Below, one piece after another: positions 26,998-38,611 of a stretch of DNA of 64,000 nt. This DNA comes from Cichorium intybus. Its lineage: Eukaryota > Streptophyta > Magnoliopsida > Asterales > Asteraceae. The notes below the pieces were generated by a model that was not told where the DNA came from, ran no database searches, and saw only the letters and a list, made by a program, of their open reading frames with translations. Position 1 is the stretch's first letter; every line of letters begins with the position of its first letter. Made by a program: the position numbers and the translations under genes. The DNA is taken from assembly GCA_023525715.1 (NCBI GenBank), contig CM042011.1, positions 58,939,854 to 59,003,853 on the forward strand, given 5' to 3'.

Positions 26998-29742
26998 TGT
27001 AAGAACCCGCAAAAAAAGTTGTAAAAGGGTAAAATGGTCTTTTGACACATTATAAGACCATTATGTAAAATATTATGTTATTTGTAAATAAGAATGTAAG
27101 AAATAAAAGTCTATGTGAAATTTGGAGTTTTACCGCGTGAATAGTGAAATTTGGCCAAAAAGGGCAAATTGGTCATTTGACATGAAAATGATCATTTTGT
27201 TAAGAAATTTCATTAAGAAGCTAAGTTGGTAATTAATGGAACATAAATTGCAAGATTATGAGCTTAAGACCATTTTTGTGAAGAAATTGGAAGACAAGGG
27301 ACTAAAGTGTAATTATCTTATAAACATTAAATATAAATACATATGAGAGTTAATTAACTCTCATTTTCAGAAAGTGGAGAATTCTAGAGAGAACGAGAGA
27401 GCTCTGGAGAAGTGTACGAGCGGTCAAGAAGAGCTGAAGATCAAAACTCCAAGGATTGAAGAAATTGAGCTTCAAGAGGTAAGAAACAATGGTTTTTGTA
27501 TGTATTCCACCCATCTTCTCCATGGGTGAAACTGAAATTCGAAAATCTTCTTGTGGATGAGATTATTTCAGTGATTCCACTCTCTTAGTCATGTTCAAAC
27601 ATCAAGCAAACACACATCTCTTAAAGGATGTTGTTGAATTTAAGGGAAATGATGATTTTGCTCAAGAACCCTAAGTCACGGGTTTGAAAGTCCAGGTGGT
27701 TTTGATGAACCTAATATGTTAGAAATGATGAAATGAACATGTAGTGGTTGTCAAGTTGATAAAAATGAAGCTTTGATGCAACAATTGTGAAAATGGGTCT
27801 TTTTTAATCTCAAGAACCCTAGAAATGGGTAAAAGAGATGAAACTGATTCTATATGTTTCTTATAGTCTTGGTAAGTCAAACATGATATAAGTGATGCAA
27901 GAAATCAGTTTCAAGCTTGAAAATCCAATAAAACGATTTTTGGTGGAAAATGGTATTTTCGGAAGAACTATCAAGATTTTCAAGAAGAATTGATGTTTTT
28001 GTGGATTAAAACTAAGTATGGGTTGGTATTTAGGGTCTAGAAATGATCTTAAACCAATTAAGTTAAGTATTAAGGGCTTAATAGGGTGAATAGTAGAGCT
28101 GCAGTTTGAAAAAAACGTCAATTATAGCATTGAACTACAGATCGCGACCTGATCCAAGGGCAGATCGCGACCCGATCTCGCGGCAGAAATGCAGCTTGGT
28201 TCTGTCCAATTTTTAATACTTGAACTCGATGCTAGGCTTGTCCGTTTGGTCTGTAACTCATACCATAGCCTTAAAATGGTATGAAAACATATGGAAAATT
28301 TTTAAATTCGTAATCCGACCTTGCGGAAAAATCACTGTAGCGGCAATGACCAAACTTCAAGTTTATGTCAAAACTTGATTTTTGGAATTTGAGCTAGACT
28401 TGTCCAATTAACTCCAAATTTGAAACACAAGTCTAATATGGCCTAAGATTTCATGGAAAAGTGTCGGAACTGAAATACGACCCCTCGGGGGTACTGTAGC
28501 AAAATACGCGTATTTCGAAGAAAACTATAAAATGAGTTTATTAATGGTTATACATTTGTATGGCATGTAGTTATGTCATATGAAACTCTTAAGTCATAGA
28601 TTTAGTTGTAGTATGCATTTATTAAATATATATACTACTTGTATAGGTGGTGCTTCAAACATTGTTGAGCACGGAAAAGGAAAAGGTGTACGAGAAGCCT
28701 AGTGACTTATAGCTACATCAAGGTGAGTTTTATGAGGATTTCTCTAGTACATAGCAAAATGATATTTTTAGAAAATGAGATTTCCAAATACTTTTAAATA
28801 CTAAAGTTGGAAACAGTTTTAAAGTAGCTCTATACAAGGGCTAAGTGTTTTAAAGCAGATTTTAAAGCAGTATAGTTTACAAAATATTTTGAAAGTAGTT
28901 CCGTATGTGAACTAGAGATGTTGAAGTTAGTTTCGATAGTATTTTTGATAAAGAGTTATAAAGTTTATGAATTTGAATTTATTACAAATTGTGTCCCTTT
29001 TTGACCAATTTGAGATGAAATGAAGAAAGTAATAAGATAATAACTAAAGCAAAGAAAGTAATAAGAGTTAGTTGTCCGGACTAGGATCGCCCACATAATC
29101 GGGAGATCTGAAGACACTACTGGGGTGGTACCTCCCGTCGCGAAGTAGTTGTCTAGCTTAGCATACCCTTTGTGTTTGGATCTGTTCTAAGTCATAAAGG
29201 GGAGACAGAGATAGTATAACCTTGCGGGTGGATCCGTTCTGTCCCGCAAGGGGAGTTAGTAGAATGAATTAAACTAAACTAATTCACGAGTTTCAGTTGG
29301 TCACAAGAAAGAAAGAATGCAGTTTTAAAGAAAGAATTCAGTTTTAAGAAAGAAAACAGTTTTGAGGAAATAAGCAGTTTTTCAGAAAGAAAGCATTTTG
29401 AGATTTATTATGAAAATAAATTCTAAGCAGATTACTTGTTTATATTTCAAGTTTTGAGCAGAAAATTTTTGGGTCTAAAACTCATATTACTCACGAGGCT
29501 TTATGTCTCACGTATTAGTTTTGTTTTAAATGCTATGTACTTAGGTGGAGGGAGCAGGAGTTGAAGTTGGGACCAGAGTAAGATACAGATAAGTTTGAAT
29601 TATGGTTTCTGTATTGAGTCTGTAATAACCCCTTGAGAATAAAGTTTGTAAAAAAAAATTAAGTGACTTTTTCATAGTCACAAGTTGTAAGATATTGTTT
29701 TATAAACCGTATTAAAATTTGGTTTGAGAAAGGGGTGTTACA
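26998..29742 (+). mobile_element. Probable solo LTR of a large gypsy-type element
   Basis: Starts TGTAAGAACCCG and ends GGGTGTTACA, a short inverted repeat TGTAA/TTACA typical of plant gypsy LTRs. The flanking five bases GTTGT (26993-26997) and GTTGC (29743-29747) agree in four of five positions. Inside are a TATA box (TATAAATAC, 27332-27340) followed by a leader-like purine-rich stretch, and a late AATAAAG-type signal near 29640. There is no gag, pol or second copy, so unequal recombination between two LTRs (solo LTR) is the simplest reading. The CpG-rich words near 28140-28190 (GATCGCGACC twice) stand out in AT-rich sequence. Lineage not certain; length of about 2.7 kb fits long-LTR gypsy families. 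Confidence 0.68.
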
Positions 29743-30159
29743 GTTGCAATTCTAATATCGAGTCCAGATCCATGAAATTAACTTTTACTCCTGATTTTAG
29801 TTGAGTTAAGTCCATAAAAAACATCAAGAGTATAAGGAAATAAACGATATACATATAATACGATGTCGTATTAGAGGTTTAATACACAAGCTTATGTACA
29901 TAATAACAATATATTCCCTTTTCCTTTTCTATTTTGACTTAATCGAGTAAAGTGAGTCAATAAAGACTAACTAAGACATCTATTATAGCAAAATCGTATT
30001 TTTAAGCTATATTTATTTAAAATTCTCATAACTTTTTAAATATTTTCAAATAATTATTCTAAATTCATTTATTAATATAAGTTAAATACAAAGAAATTGA
30101 AAACTTAAACTTTGGTCTTCTATAGCTTTTATATAATATTAATAGTCATACAGTATTAC
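29743..30159. other. AT-rich intergenic stretch, nothing identified
   Basis: No ORF or element ends seen. Confidence 0.6.
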
Positions 30160-31480
30160 AAATTATATTATGTTATCTTACAGATAATGTTTAGTATTTT
30201 AAATCATCATCATGATCAAATATGTAAAAAATGACAAATAAATAGTTTTTTAATTAATTTTTTAATTAATGAATCATAATAATTAATTAAAAATAATACT
30301 AAATTCAGAATTATATTAACTTTTTATACACAAAGTGCTTATAAATGTAATTGAATGATATGATTTTAATAAATATTTATTTTATCGTATCGCTCAAAAT
30401 AAATTAAAGAGTAAATTATAGTTTTGGTCTTGTGGTTTATCCTTTATTTCCTTTTTAGTCCAACATTTGAAATTTCATATTGATGGTCTCTGTGGTGGCC
30501 AAAATTTTGCACTTCTCCCTTGGCCAGTAAAAAGATTAATTTACCATTTTTAGTTTCTTTTTCATTTTTTTAATGTATTATTATTTTTGGTAATTAAAAA
30601 AAATAAAAATACTCTCCTCTCTCTCTAAGTCCTCCGGCAACCCATAACTGTGGGCCAGAAGGGATGGGGCTTTTGTTTAATATTATTTTCACAGTCTTCG
30701 GTGCAATCTTCGACGGCCAAAATTATTCCCCCGGGAAAAATCGCCGGATTTCAGATGGTTCCCTCACGAAATTCTTTATACTCTATACATAATCGTTTGT
30801 ATAGAACCAATATTGAAATTGCATTTTCTTTCAGAGCAACCTTTAGTGGAATCTCTAAAACAGCAATTTCACAAGAGCTTGGACGGAATGTTACAGAGAG
30901 AGAGAGAGACCGGATAGGAGGGGGTGGTGGGGGTTGGGGGTTTGTTTTACTTTTTTAAATTAATTTAATAAATAAAAATAAAAAATAAATTAAAAATTGT
31001 AAATTGGTCGTTTTACTGGCCAAGAGACAAAAAATTCAAGATTTTGACCACCACAAAAACCTTCGGTATGAAATTTCAGAAGTTAGAATAAAAATGAAAA
31101 AAATAGTAAACCTTAGAAACCAACATTGTAATTTATTCTAATTAAAATTTTATATATCCATTTATAAACATGATTACTTTGTTGTTAATATCCATAATAT
31201 AATAATTTTTAAACAATATAAATTTATTTAAAATTTAACTATATAATATCGCACAATAGATTGATATTCGTCTACTTGAAAAATAAAAATTAGCCGTTAG
31301 CAGTAAAAAAAAAAAAGAATATAATATTATTTGATTTGTAATCGTTGAATATTATCGGTAGTGTAATGGATCATTAATTGTTTTTTATTAAAAAGAGTAT
31401 AATAATAACGTGTAAAAAAGCGAGAAGTTGTTTTCTGTTAACGTAAATAGTCAATGTTACTGATTCATGTTTCTAGAATA
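30160..31480. repeat. Left copy of an ancestral tandem duplication
   Basis: Unique-looking AT-rich sequence that can be aligned by eye with 55795-57060. Shared blocks are ATTATATTATG.TATCTTACA, GATTTTAATAAAT.TTTAT, ATTCG.TGGATA.TATCGGT-like text, and GAGAAGTTGTTT ... AATTCATGTTTCT. This copy holds the MITE at 30409-31138. It lacks the two elements found in the right copy and the MULE next to it. Confidence 0.75.
30409..31138. mobile_element. MULE-like MITE, 730 bp
   Basis: Long terminal inverted repeats of about 150 bp. The left end GAGTAAATTATAGTTTTGGT has its counterpart in the right end ACCAACATTGTAATTTATTC, and TTGGCCAGTAAAA occurs in both arms. The AT-rich flanks TAAATTAAA (30400-30408) and TAATTAAAA (31139-31147) are close to a 9-bp TSD, which is usual for Mutator-like elements. 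The interior has an open frame at 30650-30958 of unknown kind plus an (AG)n run. Confidence 0.75.
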
Positions 31481-31877
31481 GAAAAAGTGACGCATTTTAA
31501 CATCAGCACATAACTTCCAACTCAAGCAAACAACTACTGATATAAACAATTATATTTAAATTGCAAAAATAGAAAAATATATATTTTTAAATATATTAAA
31601 TAATGCGTCACTTTTGCAATGATATTTTTAAAGATATCATATGTGAATTAATTCACATATATAACCGATAAAATCGACCGAATAAATTTAAATATCTATA
31701 CAAATAATAGTTAATTTAGACAAATTAAATTACGTTTTAATTCACAAATGACAACGAGTAAAATTATATGTGCATCTAAGTATTATAAAGTTGAATTTAT
31801 TCAAATTCATATGTGAAAGTAATTTTTAATTTAATTGAAAATATATATGTATTAGTAATATAGTGTTTTAAATTATG
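31481..31877. other. AT-rich stretch, nothing identified
   Basis: No ORF or repeats with clear ends. The last 30 bp before 31878 resemble the text before 30160 and so may be the start of the right duplicate. Confidence 0.5.
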
Positions 31878-32103
31878 AACTAAATTACAGTTTTGGTCCC
31901 TGTGGTTTATCAAATCTTTCACATTAGGATCAAGTATTAGAATGTCACGGTTACGGTCACCAAGGTTTCCGAAACGCTACAAATCAGTCGCTGGATCAGT
32001 TAAAAAGATTTTCTTGCCATTTCTTATTTCTTTTATCTTTATCTTTTTATTCTTTTTATAATTAAATAACTAAAAAAGAAAAAAACCCACCCCTACCCTG
32101 TAT

Positions 32104-32109
<6 letters not shown>

Positions 32110-32141
<32 letters not shown>
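32110..32141. repeat. (CT)n microsatellite
   Basis: Pure CT run inside the left arm of the MULE-like element. Confidence 0.95.
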
Positions 32142-32143
<2 letters not shown>

Positions 32144-32391
32144 AAAAGTGGATTGCAAACAAAATCAGTATGTTTGCTGAATTTAGAAGATATTCTTAAA
32201 AACTACCTCACTTTTGTTACGCACACAGAGGATAAGGTCATCGGCTATGTATCGCTCTCATTACTTTATCTCAGAATCCTCCAACAAGTCACCGGAATCC
32301 CAGCAACTATCTCTTCGGAGACTCCGCCGGAAAATGGGTTTATTCCAAAATTAGAACAACGCGAACATCGTAGAAGAGAAAGCAGACCTCA

Positions 32392-32593
32392 TATCACATT
32401 TATGAAATGAAAGAGATTTTCATTTATGAATAAAGAAATGAGCAATAGCTCGTTACATATTTATACGGAAAAGAAAAGTCGATCTAACAACCCTCAAATG
32501 GCTGCTAACCAATCTAAAATTAAGTTGCAATATCTACCTCTAACTATTACAAATGTGCACTAACTACCCAAATACAAAATAATATCCCTAATA
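32392..32593 (-). repeat. 3' LTR of nested-host copia
   Basis: 202 bp with TATAAATA (read in reverse, about 32458-32465) as TATA box. The right end is next to the polypurine tract. Confidence 0.92.
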
Positions 32594-32601
32594 TCCCCCC
32601 C

Positions 32602-34059
32602 TCAAGATGGCAAGGGAGAATATATATTCTTCAAGGACATCTTGGATAATAAAGGTAATAACTTGGTAGATGGGAGAGGTTTAGTAAACATGTCGGCTAG
32701 TTGAGAGTGAGATCGTATAGGCATGAGGCGAATTGATTTCTTCAAAACATGATCTCTTACAAAATGAAGATTAATCTCCAGATGCTTAGTTCTCTCGTGA
32801 AATATAGGATTGGTGGCAATTTTGATAGCTGAGTCATTGTCACAGAAAAGTAAAGAAGCACATGGATGTTGTATGCCAAAATCGTTAAGTAATTGTTTTA
32901 ACCAAATCAATTCACAAGTGGTACTTGCAATGGACCTGTATTCAGCTTCTGCTGATGATCTTGATATAGTAGCTTGTTTCTTTGACTTCCATGAGATAAG
33001 CGAATCACCAAGAAATACATAAAAACCTGTAATTGACTTTCTGGTGTCTAAGCATTTGGCCCAATCAGCATCACAAAAAGCCCTTAGTTTTAAGTTGTTT
33101 GTGGCTAAAAGAAAGATACATTGTCCAGGTGTTTGTTTTAGATATTTGACCAAATGACATGCTGCTTCATAATGAGGAACACGTGGAGAAGACATAAACT
33201 GGGACAATTTTTGAACTGGGAATGAAATATCAGGACGTGTGATATTTAAGTATAATAATCTCCCAGCCAATCTTCTATATCTTGCTGGATCTTCATAAAT
33301 TGGACCTTTATCACTTTGAAGATTATTTCTTGGATCCATAGGAGTAAAAACTGGTTTTGAAGCCAAGAAACCTAAATCTTCAATCAATTGAAGTGTGTAA
33401 TTCCTCTGAGAAACTGTAATTCCTTCTTTAGATCTAGCAATCTCCAGACCCAGGAAGTAACCCAATGAACCCAAATCTTTAAGTTTGAATTGTTCACTCA
33501 ATTGTTTCTTGAGAAAATTAATTCCATTTGTTGATGAACCAGTTATGAGAATGTCATCAACATAGACCAAAAGAGCAACATAATCTGAACCACTACCTTT
33601 GTAAAAGAAAGAATAATCTGACTTTGATTGAGTGAATCCCAATATCAACATGAATGATGAAAATTTTTCAAACCATTGCCTGGAAGCTTGCCTTAAACCA
33701 TAGATTGATTTGTTGAGTTTACAAGCTAAAGGACAGGATTTAGAATTTTGTTGACCATTAGTGTTGAGACCTGGAGGTATTTCCATGTATACTTCCTCCT
33801 TTAAATCTCCATTCAAGAAAGCATTGTTCACATCTAATTGAACCATATTCCAGGATTTAGCAGCAGCAATAGCGAGAAGCATTTTGACTGTAACTAGTTT
33901 AGCAACAGGGGTATAAGTGTCAAAGAAGTCAACACCTTCTTGTTGGCTAAAACCTTTGGCTACAAGTATTGCTTTATGTCTTTCAACCTTACCAGTACTC
34001 CCAATTTTTAATTTGTAAACCCATCTGCACCCAACTGTATGCTTTCCAGGAGGCAGGGG
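32602..34059 (-). pseudogene. copia reverse transcriptase and RNase H, cut by Athila
   Basis: Open from the Athila junction to the stop before the polypurine tract. RT blocks: CRWVYKLKIGSTGKVERHKA, TPVAKLVTVKMLLAIAA, QLDVNNAFLNGDL and the catalytic LLVYVDDILITGS. RNase H blocks: FCDADWAKCLDTRKSITGF, SRSSAEAEYRSIAS, FCDNDSAIKIATN and LADMFTKPLPS. This part carries no internal stop. Its N-terminal end is fused by the insertion to LTR sequence of the Athila element (frame runs on to 34104), so the Athila insertion is what disabled an otherwise clean RT segment. Confidence 0.92.
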
Positions 34060-36049
34060 TGACAACGCTATCGTCACACGCGTCAAAAACAATTTATAAC
34101 CCACTTTTACTATGTAGATAGGGCAAGCGGGGTCGAGTCCAAGGATTTAGTGGTTAACTTTTAATGAGTTGTAAAGTAAAATTTTAACGGTGATGGTAAA
34201 AATATTGAGATTATAACTTGAGATTAAAGAAAGAATTACTTCCGGTTTAGTTATCAACCATTAGTTTCACATGTATTATTACAATGATTCCGATGTAATT
34301 ACTTTAACATAATTACAGTTTACTGACAATTACTATTACATAGGTAAATACATAATATGTTGGATCAATTATTTGTCTTTGTCTAACAATTAGGAAGATT
34401 AGGCACAAACAATGGTATAACAATATTATGTTTTATCTAGATGATAGTAACGTTACAACTTCTTAGCATATTAAGTGGGCACAAAGTATATTAACTGATT
34501 ATTCGTCTTAGCTCGTTATTTAGGTGAGATAGGCACGAATAATATGTTGGTAATACTATGTCTTGAGAATATGATAATAAGTAGAAGTAAACACAAATGA
34601 TTCACTAGTTGTATTCAAAGAGATAGGAATTTAAGAATTACAATAGTAAAACACTTGTCGGAATCAAAGTAAAAACATGCTATACTAAGAGTTGGATAAC
34701 GTTACCGGAAGTAATCTGAAGAGATTAGCCTTCCATTCGTGTGATGATCGTAGAGATGGTCTTGGTGTTCCTTGACATGTGACTTGATGCGGTTATCTTC
34801 CAAATTATCTTGTTTTTATAACAAGAATTACCACCGAGAGAGATGATATTTTGATTCTAAACAACTAGCTAAGAGATGTTTCAAGCTATTCTAACTGATA
34901 GAGAGTGTTTGAGTATCCTTATTACAAATAGAGTGAATTGGTGTCTAAATCCGTGCATAGAAGGTCTCTATTTATACTAGCTGAACACAGTACTCGCGTC
35001 GCGACCAAGGATGCCGTCGCGGCGCGAGGATGCGTTGGTCGTTGCTTTTGGTCGGCCACTGGTCTGGCTAGTGCGGTTGTTGGTAGTCTCGCGTTCAAGG
35101 AGTAGGTGTGGTCGCGTCCAAGGTCTTCGCGTCGCGACCACAGCCTTCGTCGCGGCGCGATTGCTGTAGCTTTTTAGTTTTCTGTCTTGATTTTCTTCAC
35201 GTCGCGACACAGGTCTTGTCAAGTCGCGATTGCTGTATTTTTATGTGTATTTCGCCTTTTTACTCTTCGGTTTTGAGCATCACTTCCTCGGGTTTGTTCT
35301 TTTATAGTTCTTGGGTCTTGTTCCTGAAAATAAACCATAAATGTTAACACACAAATCCCTCTTATTGTCCTCACACCAGCAGCTCCGGAGAACTCTGTTC
35401 AAGTTAAACATGAATCGTAATTCATGTTCAGCCACCTGTTAATATAAGCCTGTTTTGATGTTGAGCTTATCAGGATTTCCTATGGTAAAACCATAGTTCT
35501 GGCAGATTTGCATCTGCAACACAGCAGTGGGCTGTGATGTGCAGTGTATGAAAAATGAGATATTCTCTCGTTTAGCTTGCAATTTTGTGAGGATGTCTGG
35601 GGACGGTAGACAAATTAATCATAATTCTATTGAGAGAATTAATGATATCATAATAGGATTTCCCCGTGATTTGTGAGATGTTTTCTATGTGAAAACAAAT
35701 GGCTGGCTTGGGTTAGTAATGACCCGACAGTAGATCTATTATCACCGCCAGACTGTTGGGAGTCTGTGGTGTGCATCAGGAGCTGCCGTTGGAATGTGAG
35801 CTTTTGCCTTTTTGTTGTGAAAACATGCATTCTTATAAAATGTGATTGTTTGGTTTTAACAGATGAGGTAGGTTAGACGGGTCTGTCTGAACCATATCTG
35901 TTATGAAGAAGCATTTTGCATGTTTTAAGGCGGTTTCTAGATTCTTTTATTTTGCACAAAAATATAGTTTTTGTGTGCCTCTGAGCATATTTATGCGATA
36001 AAATAGTCTTTAAATGATAGTGTTTTATTATAAAAATAAAACACTATCA
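34060..36049 (-). repeat. 3' LTR of Athila element
   Basis: 1990 bp. TATAAATAGAG read in reverse at 34966-34976. CpG-rich words including CGCGTCGCG at 34995-35003 and 35128-35136 lie upstream of it. The coding-strand start of the LTR is a perfect 13-bp hairpin arm (36016-36049). Confidence 0.94.
36016..36049. repeat. Hairpin at the end of the Athila LTR
   Basis: TGATAGTGTTTTA and its exact reverse complement TAAAACACTATCA flank an 8-bp loop. The same occurs at 46319-46352 in the other LTR. On the coding strand this is the first 34 bases of the LTR. Confidence 0.9.
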
Positions 36050-36107
36050 AAATACTACACACTTGAGGTTTGCTTGTCCTCAAGCAAAATTGAGTTTTTC
36101 GCAAAAT

Positions 36108-36138
<31 letters not shown>
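36108..36138. repeat. T-run, about 31 bp
   Basis: Homopolymer between the second Athila ORF and the 3' LTR. Length may be affected by sequencing. Confidence 0.85.
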
Positions 36139-36142
<4 letters not shown>

Positions 36143-36347
36143 AGTCGATCATTTGATACATTGTTCGCTGAACTGACTGCCAGCATGTTAGATCGCTTTC
36201 TGTAATAATATCAACAACACAAACAACCGTCATTCTGAACAAAAATAAATTCACACCACACAGTAATTAAATTCAAACCAAACAATAATTAAAACACACA
36301 ACTGTATTTAAAAGTTCACACCAACTTGAAAATAAAAAGATAAATAC

Positions 36348-37643
36348 TCACTCATCATCCTCGTCATCGTAATGGGTCCCCGATGGTCCCGCCTCGTCTC
36401 CTGTAGGATGGCTACCTGTGTACCAGTCAGGTACTGGTGGAACGGTACTCGGGTATGGATACTGTGGCTGGAATCCCTGGTGTCGGAAGAAATCAGTCAT
36501 GGAATCCGCCATCCACTGGTGCTGTACCTGATGAGCTAAATGCCAATCCTGCATCTGTCGATATATCATCCCGAGATTGATCTCGGGCTCTGGATCCTGG
36601 GGTGGAATGGGAGACCTCTGGCGCTGGCGCTGGCGGCGTCTGGGAGGTGGAGGTGGTGCTTGAGCAGCATCGGGTGCCTGCTCATCCTGATCTGGCTCTG
36701 CGAGTACGAATACGCCTGGTGGTCCTGCTGGTCTGATCACATGCATAGACTCCAGGTACTGACGTCCGATGGCTCTCGGCTCTCTCGGAGTCATGGATCG
36801 CATCCCTCGCAATGTGGTAACACCATATGAATGTGCCAGTCGGGTGATCAGATGACCACCACAAAGGGGGCTATTAGCTCGAGCCCCTGTGGCCTTGCGG
36901 GCCAAGAAAAACGCCAGTGAATACGGGAGGTTGCAGTGCCTCCCTGGTGTCAAAAGACACCACAGATAGAAGAGATCTGCTGCAGGAACCTTCTCGCTGC
37001 CCCTCCGTTGATTGACGGAGGTAGCAACAAGTCGGTGTAATAAGCGATGAATCGGAGAGCGGATCGCACTCTCTACAGCAGTCTCAGGGAGGTATAAAGT
37101 ACTGGCAATCCCTCCCCAGAATTCTTCATTAACCAGCTCCTCGGGTGGGCTGGTGATGCATCGAGCTAGATATGCTCTGAACTCCGGTGAACGAGTCTCA
37201 CCATGCGGATATAGACCCAGTCTCCACCCCAGCTCGACAACGCTGCACTGCCTCGGTTCTCCTCCAAGGCGGAAAGAGAGACCGGTACGTACAAACATAT
37301 CCTCCTCGGTCGGATCAAATGTGACCGTGGAGAAGAACTCGAGCATCAGCTCTTTGTAGCTGTGCTCTCGTATCTGAAATAGATTTCTCCAAGCGAGACT
37401 GGTGTATGTACCATCAGACTTGATCAAATATTGGTCAAGTGCTGCTGTGATCCCTAGAGTATTAGCAAAGTTCCAGTCTAATACCAGGGCTGGCTCCACG
37501 TCTCTTTGTCTATATCTTTCCAGGTTTGCTGTGTATACATTTAGTCTTGCTGTGGGAAGAGTGTTTGGGAATTGTAACCACTCGTGTGAAGCAATATTGT
37601 TCCTTTCAACTTGTTGTTGGCGTTGTTCCCTTCTGCGGGCCAT
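36348..37643 (-). CDS. Second (3') ORF of Athila element, 431 aa
   Basis: Lies between pol and the 3' LTR, the position of the extra (env-like) ORF of Athila elements. I prefer the ATG at 37643 (MARRREQRQQQ). The frame is open from 37676, but a candidate splice acceptor (TTTACAG) ends at 37646, two bases before this ATG. The N-terminal half is folded-protein-like (LDWNFANTLGI, FFSTVTFDPTEEDMFVRTGL, VELGWRLGLY, HLITRLAHSYGV). The C-terminal third is P/Q/R-rich (PPPPPRRRQRQRQR) and ends in an acidic tail (HYDDEDDE). No signal peptide or transmembrane helix can be seen, so an envelope role is not supported. The text resembles the plant 'ATHILA ORF' / putative plant transposon protein families from memory; function unknown. 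Confidence 0.85.
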   Translation of the reverse strand: MARRREQRQQQVERNNIASHEWLQFPNTLPTARLNVYTANLERYRQRDVEPALVLDWNFANTLGITAALDQYLIKSDGTYTSLAWRNLFQIREHSYKELMLEFFSTVTFDPTEEDMFVRTGLSFRLGGEPRQCSVVELGWRLGLYPHGETRSPEFRAYLARCITSPPEELVNEEFWGGIASTLYLPETAVESAIRSPIHRLLHRLVATSVNQRRGSEKVPAADLFYLWCLLTPGRHCNLPYSLAFFLARKATGARANSPLCGGHLITRLAHSYGVTTLRGMRSMTPREPRAIGRQYLESMHVIRPAGPPGVFVLAEPDQDEQAPDAAQAPPPPPRRRQRQRQRSPIPPQDPEPEINLGMIYRQMQDWHLAHQVQHQWMADSMTDFFRHQGFQPQYPYPSTVPPVPDWYTGSHPTGDEAGPSGTHYDDEDDE

Positions 37644-38611
37644 ATCTGTAAATTTCCAAGTTGTAAAAATCAACAATCTAGTTTAACACGCAAGAAAAAT
37701 AACAAAAATGAGCAAAAATTTTGGCCCCTGCCCAGCCGTCGCGGCCTGGTCGCGTCCAGGTCGCGTCCAGCCTCAAGTCGCGAGGACTGTGGTGGTCGCG
37801 ATCGCGAGGGCGGAACGGACCGAACGGGATCGAAGTTTTCTCCTGTTTTGCTCAATTTTGACTCAATGCATTCAGCCATAAGGGTTTCTAAGTGCTATAG
37901 CTAGGTTGTACAAGCATCAATTTAAGATATTAACAACAAAAATACAAACCCGATCGGGAACCTCGGTTTCGGACCGATTCCGCACAATTTTTCTAGAAAT
38001 TGACATGTAAAAACCTAAATCGAGGGTGGAGGATTGACATACGTACCTTAGATGATGATCTACGCAAGAAAAATTGACGAAAATCGGTAGTTTGGTCGAA
38101 GTTTTACCCGGCCGTGAGAGAGAATCGCGAAGAGGAGAGATGAGGTGAAAAAGCGGCGGCTGCTAGGGTTAGGATTTTAAACCTGGTCGCGTTCCTTCGC
38201 GTCGCGACGGAGTGCCTGGTCGCGGCGCGAAGCCTGGAAGTCCGCATTCTCTTGATCGCGATTTTACCTGCTTCGCGGTCGCGAAGAATTGTTGTCCCGT
38301 CGCGAGGGGTCTTCAGAGGGCTATTTTTTTCATTTTTCGACTTCGTTTTTATCCCCTCTTTTTACCTGTATACCCGTACATTTAACATACACAATTTTTT
38401 TATGTTTTTTATGTTTTTATTAAATAAAACATACTAAAATCAAATAATCAAGCATAATAAAAACAACTAATTAAACAAACTACACACTTATGCTTTGCAT
38501 AAGTGTAAATGAGGGCTTGCAGTGAACACACCCACAAAGTTCTCGGGTTGCCTCCCGAAAAGCGCTAAGTTTAACGTCTTCAGCCGGACGCAGTGCCTTA
38601 TGTTCAAATGG
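37644..38611 (-). other. Spacer between Athila pol and second ORF
   Basis: Non-coding. It holds CpG-rich words (CGCGTCGCG at 38198-38206, several GTCGCG/TCGCGA words at 37737-37812). It could be the 3' part of an intron that ends at the acceptor before the second ORF; no donor was identified. Confidence 0.5.

Noticed and set aside
34977..35876. Pairs of identical ORFs at 34977-35876 and 45280-46179
   Set aside because: They lie in the two Athila LTRs and are not conserved coding sequence. Identity reflects LTR identity.
36348..37643. Calling the Athila second ORF an envelope gene
   Set aside because: No signal peptide, transmembrane helix or glycoprotein features are visible. Only its position is env-like.
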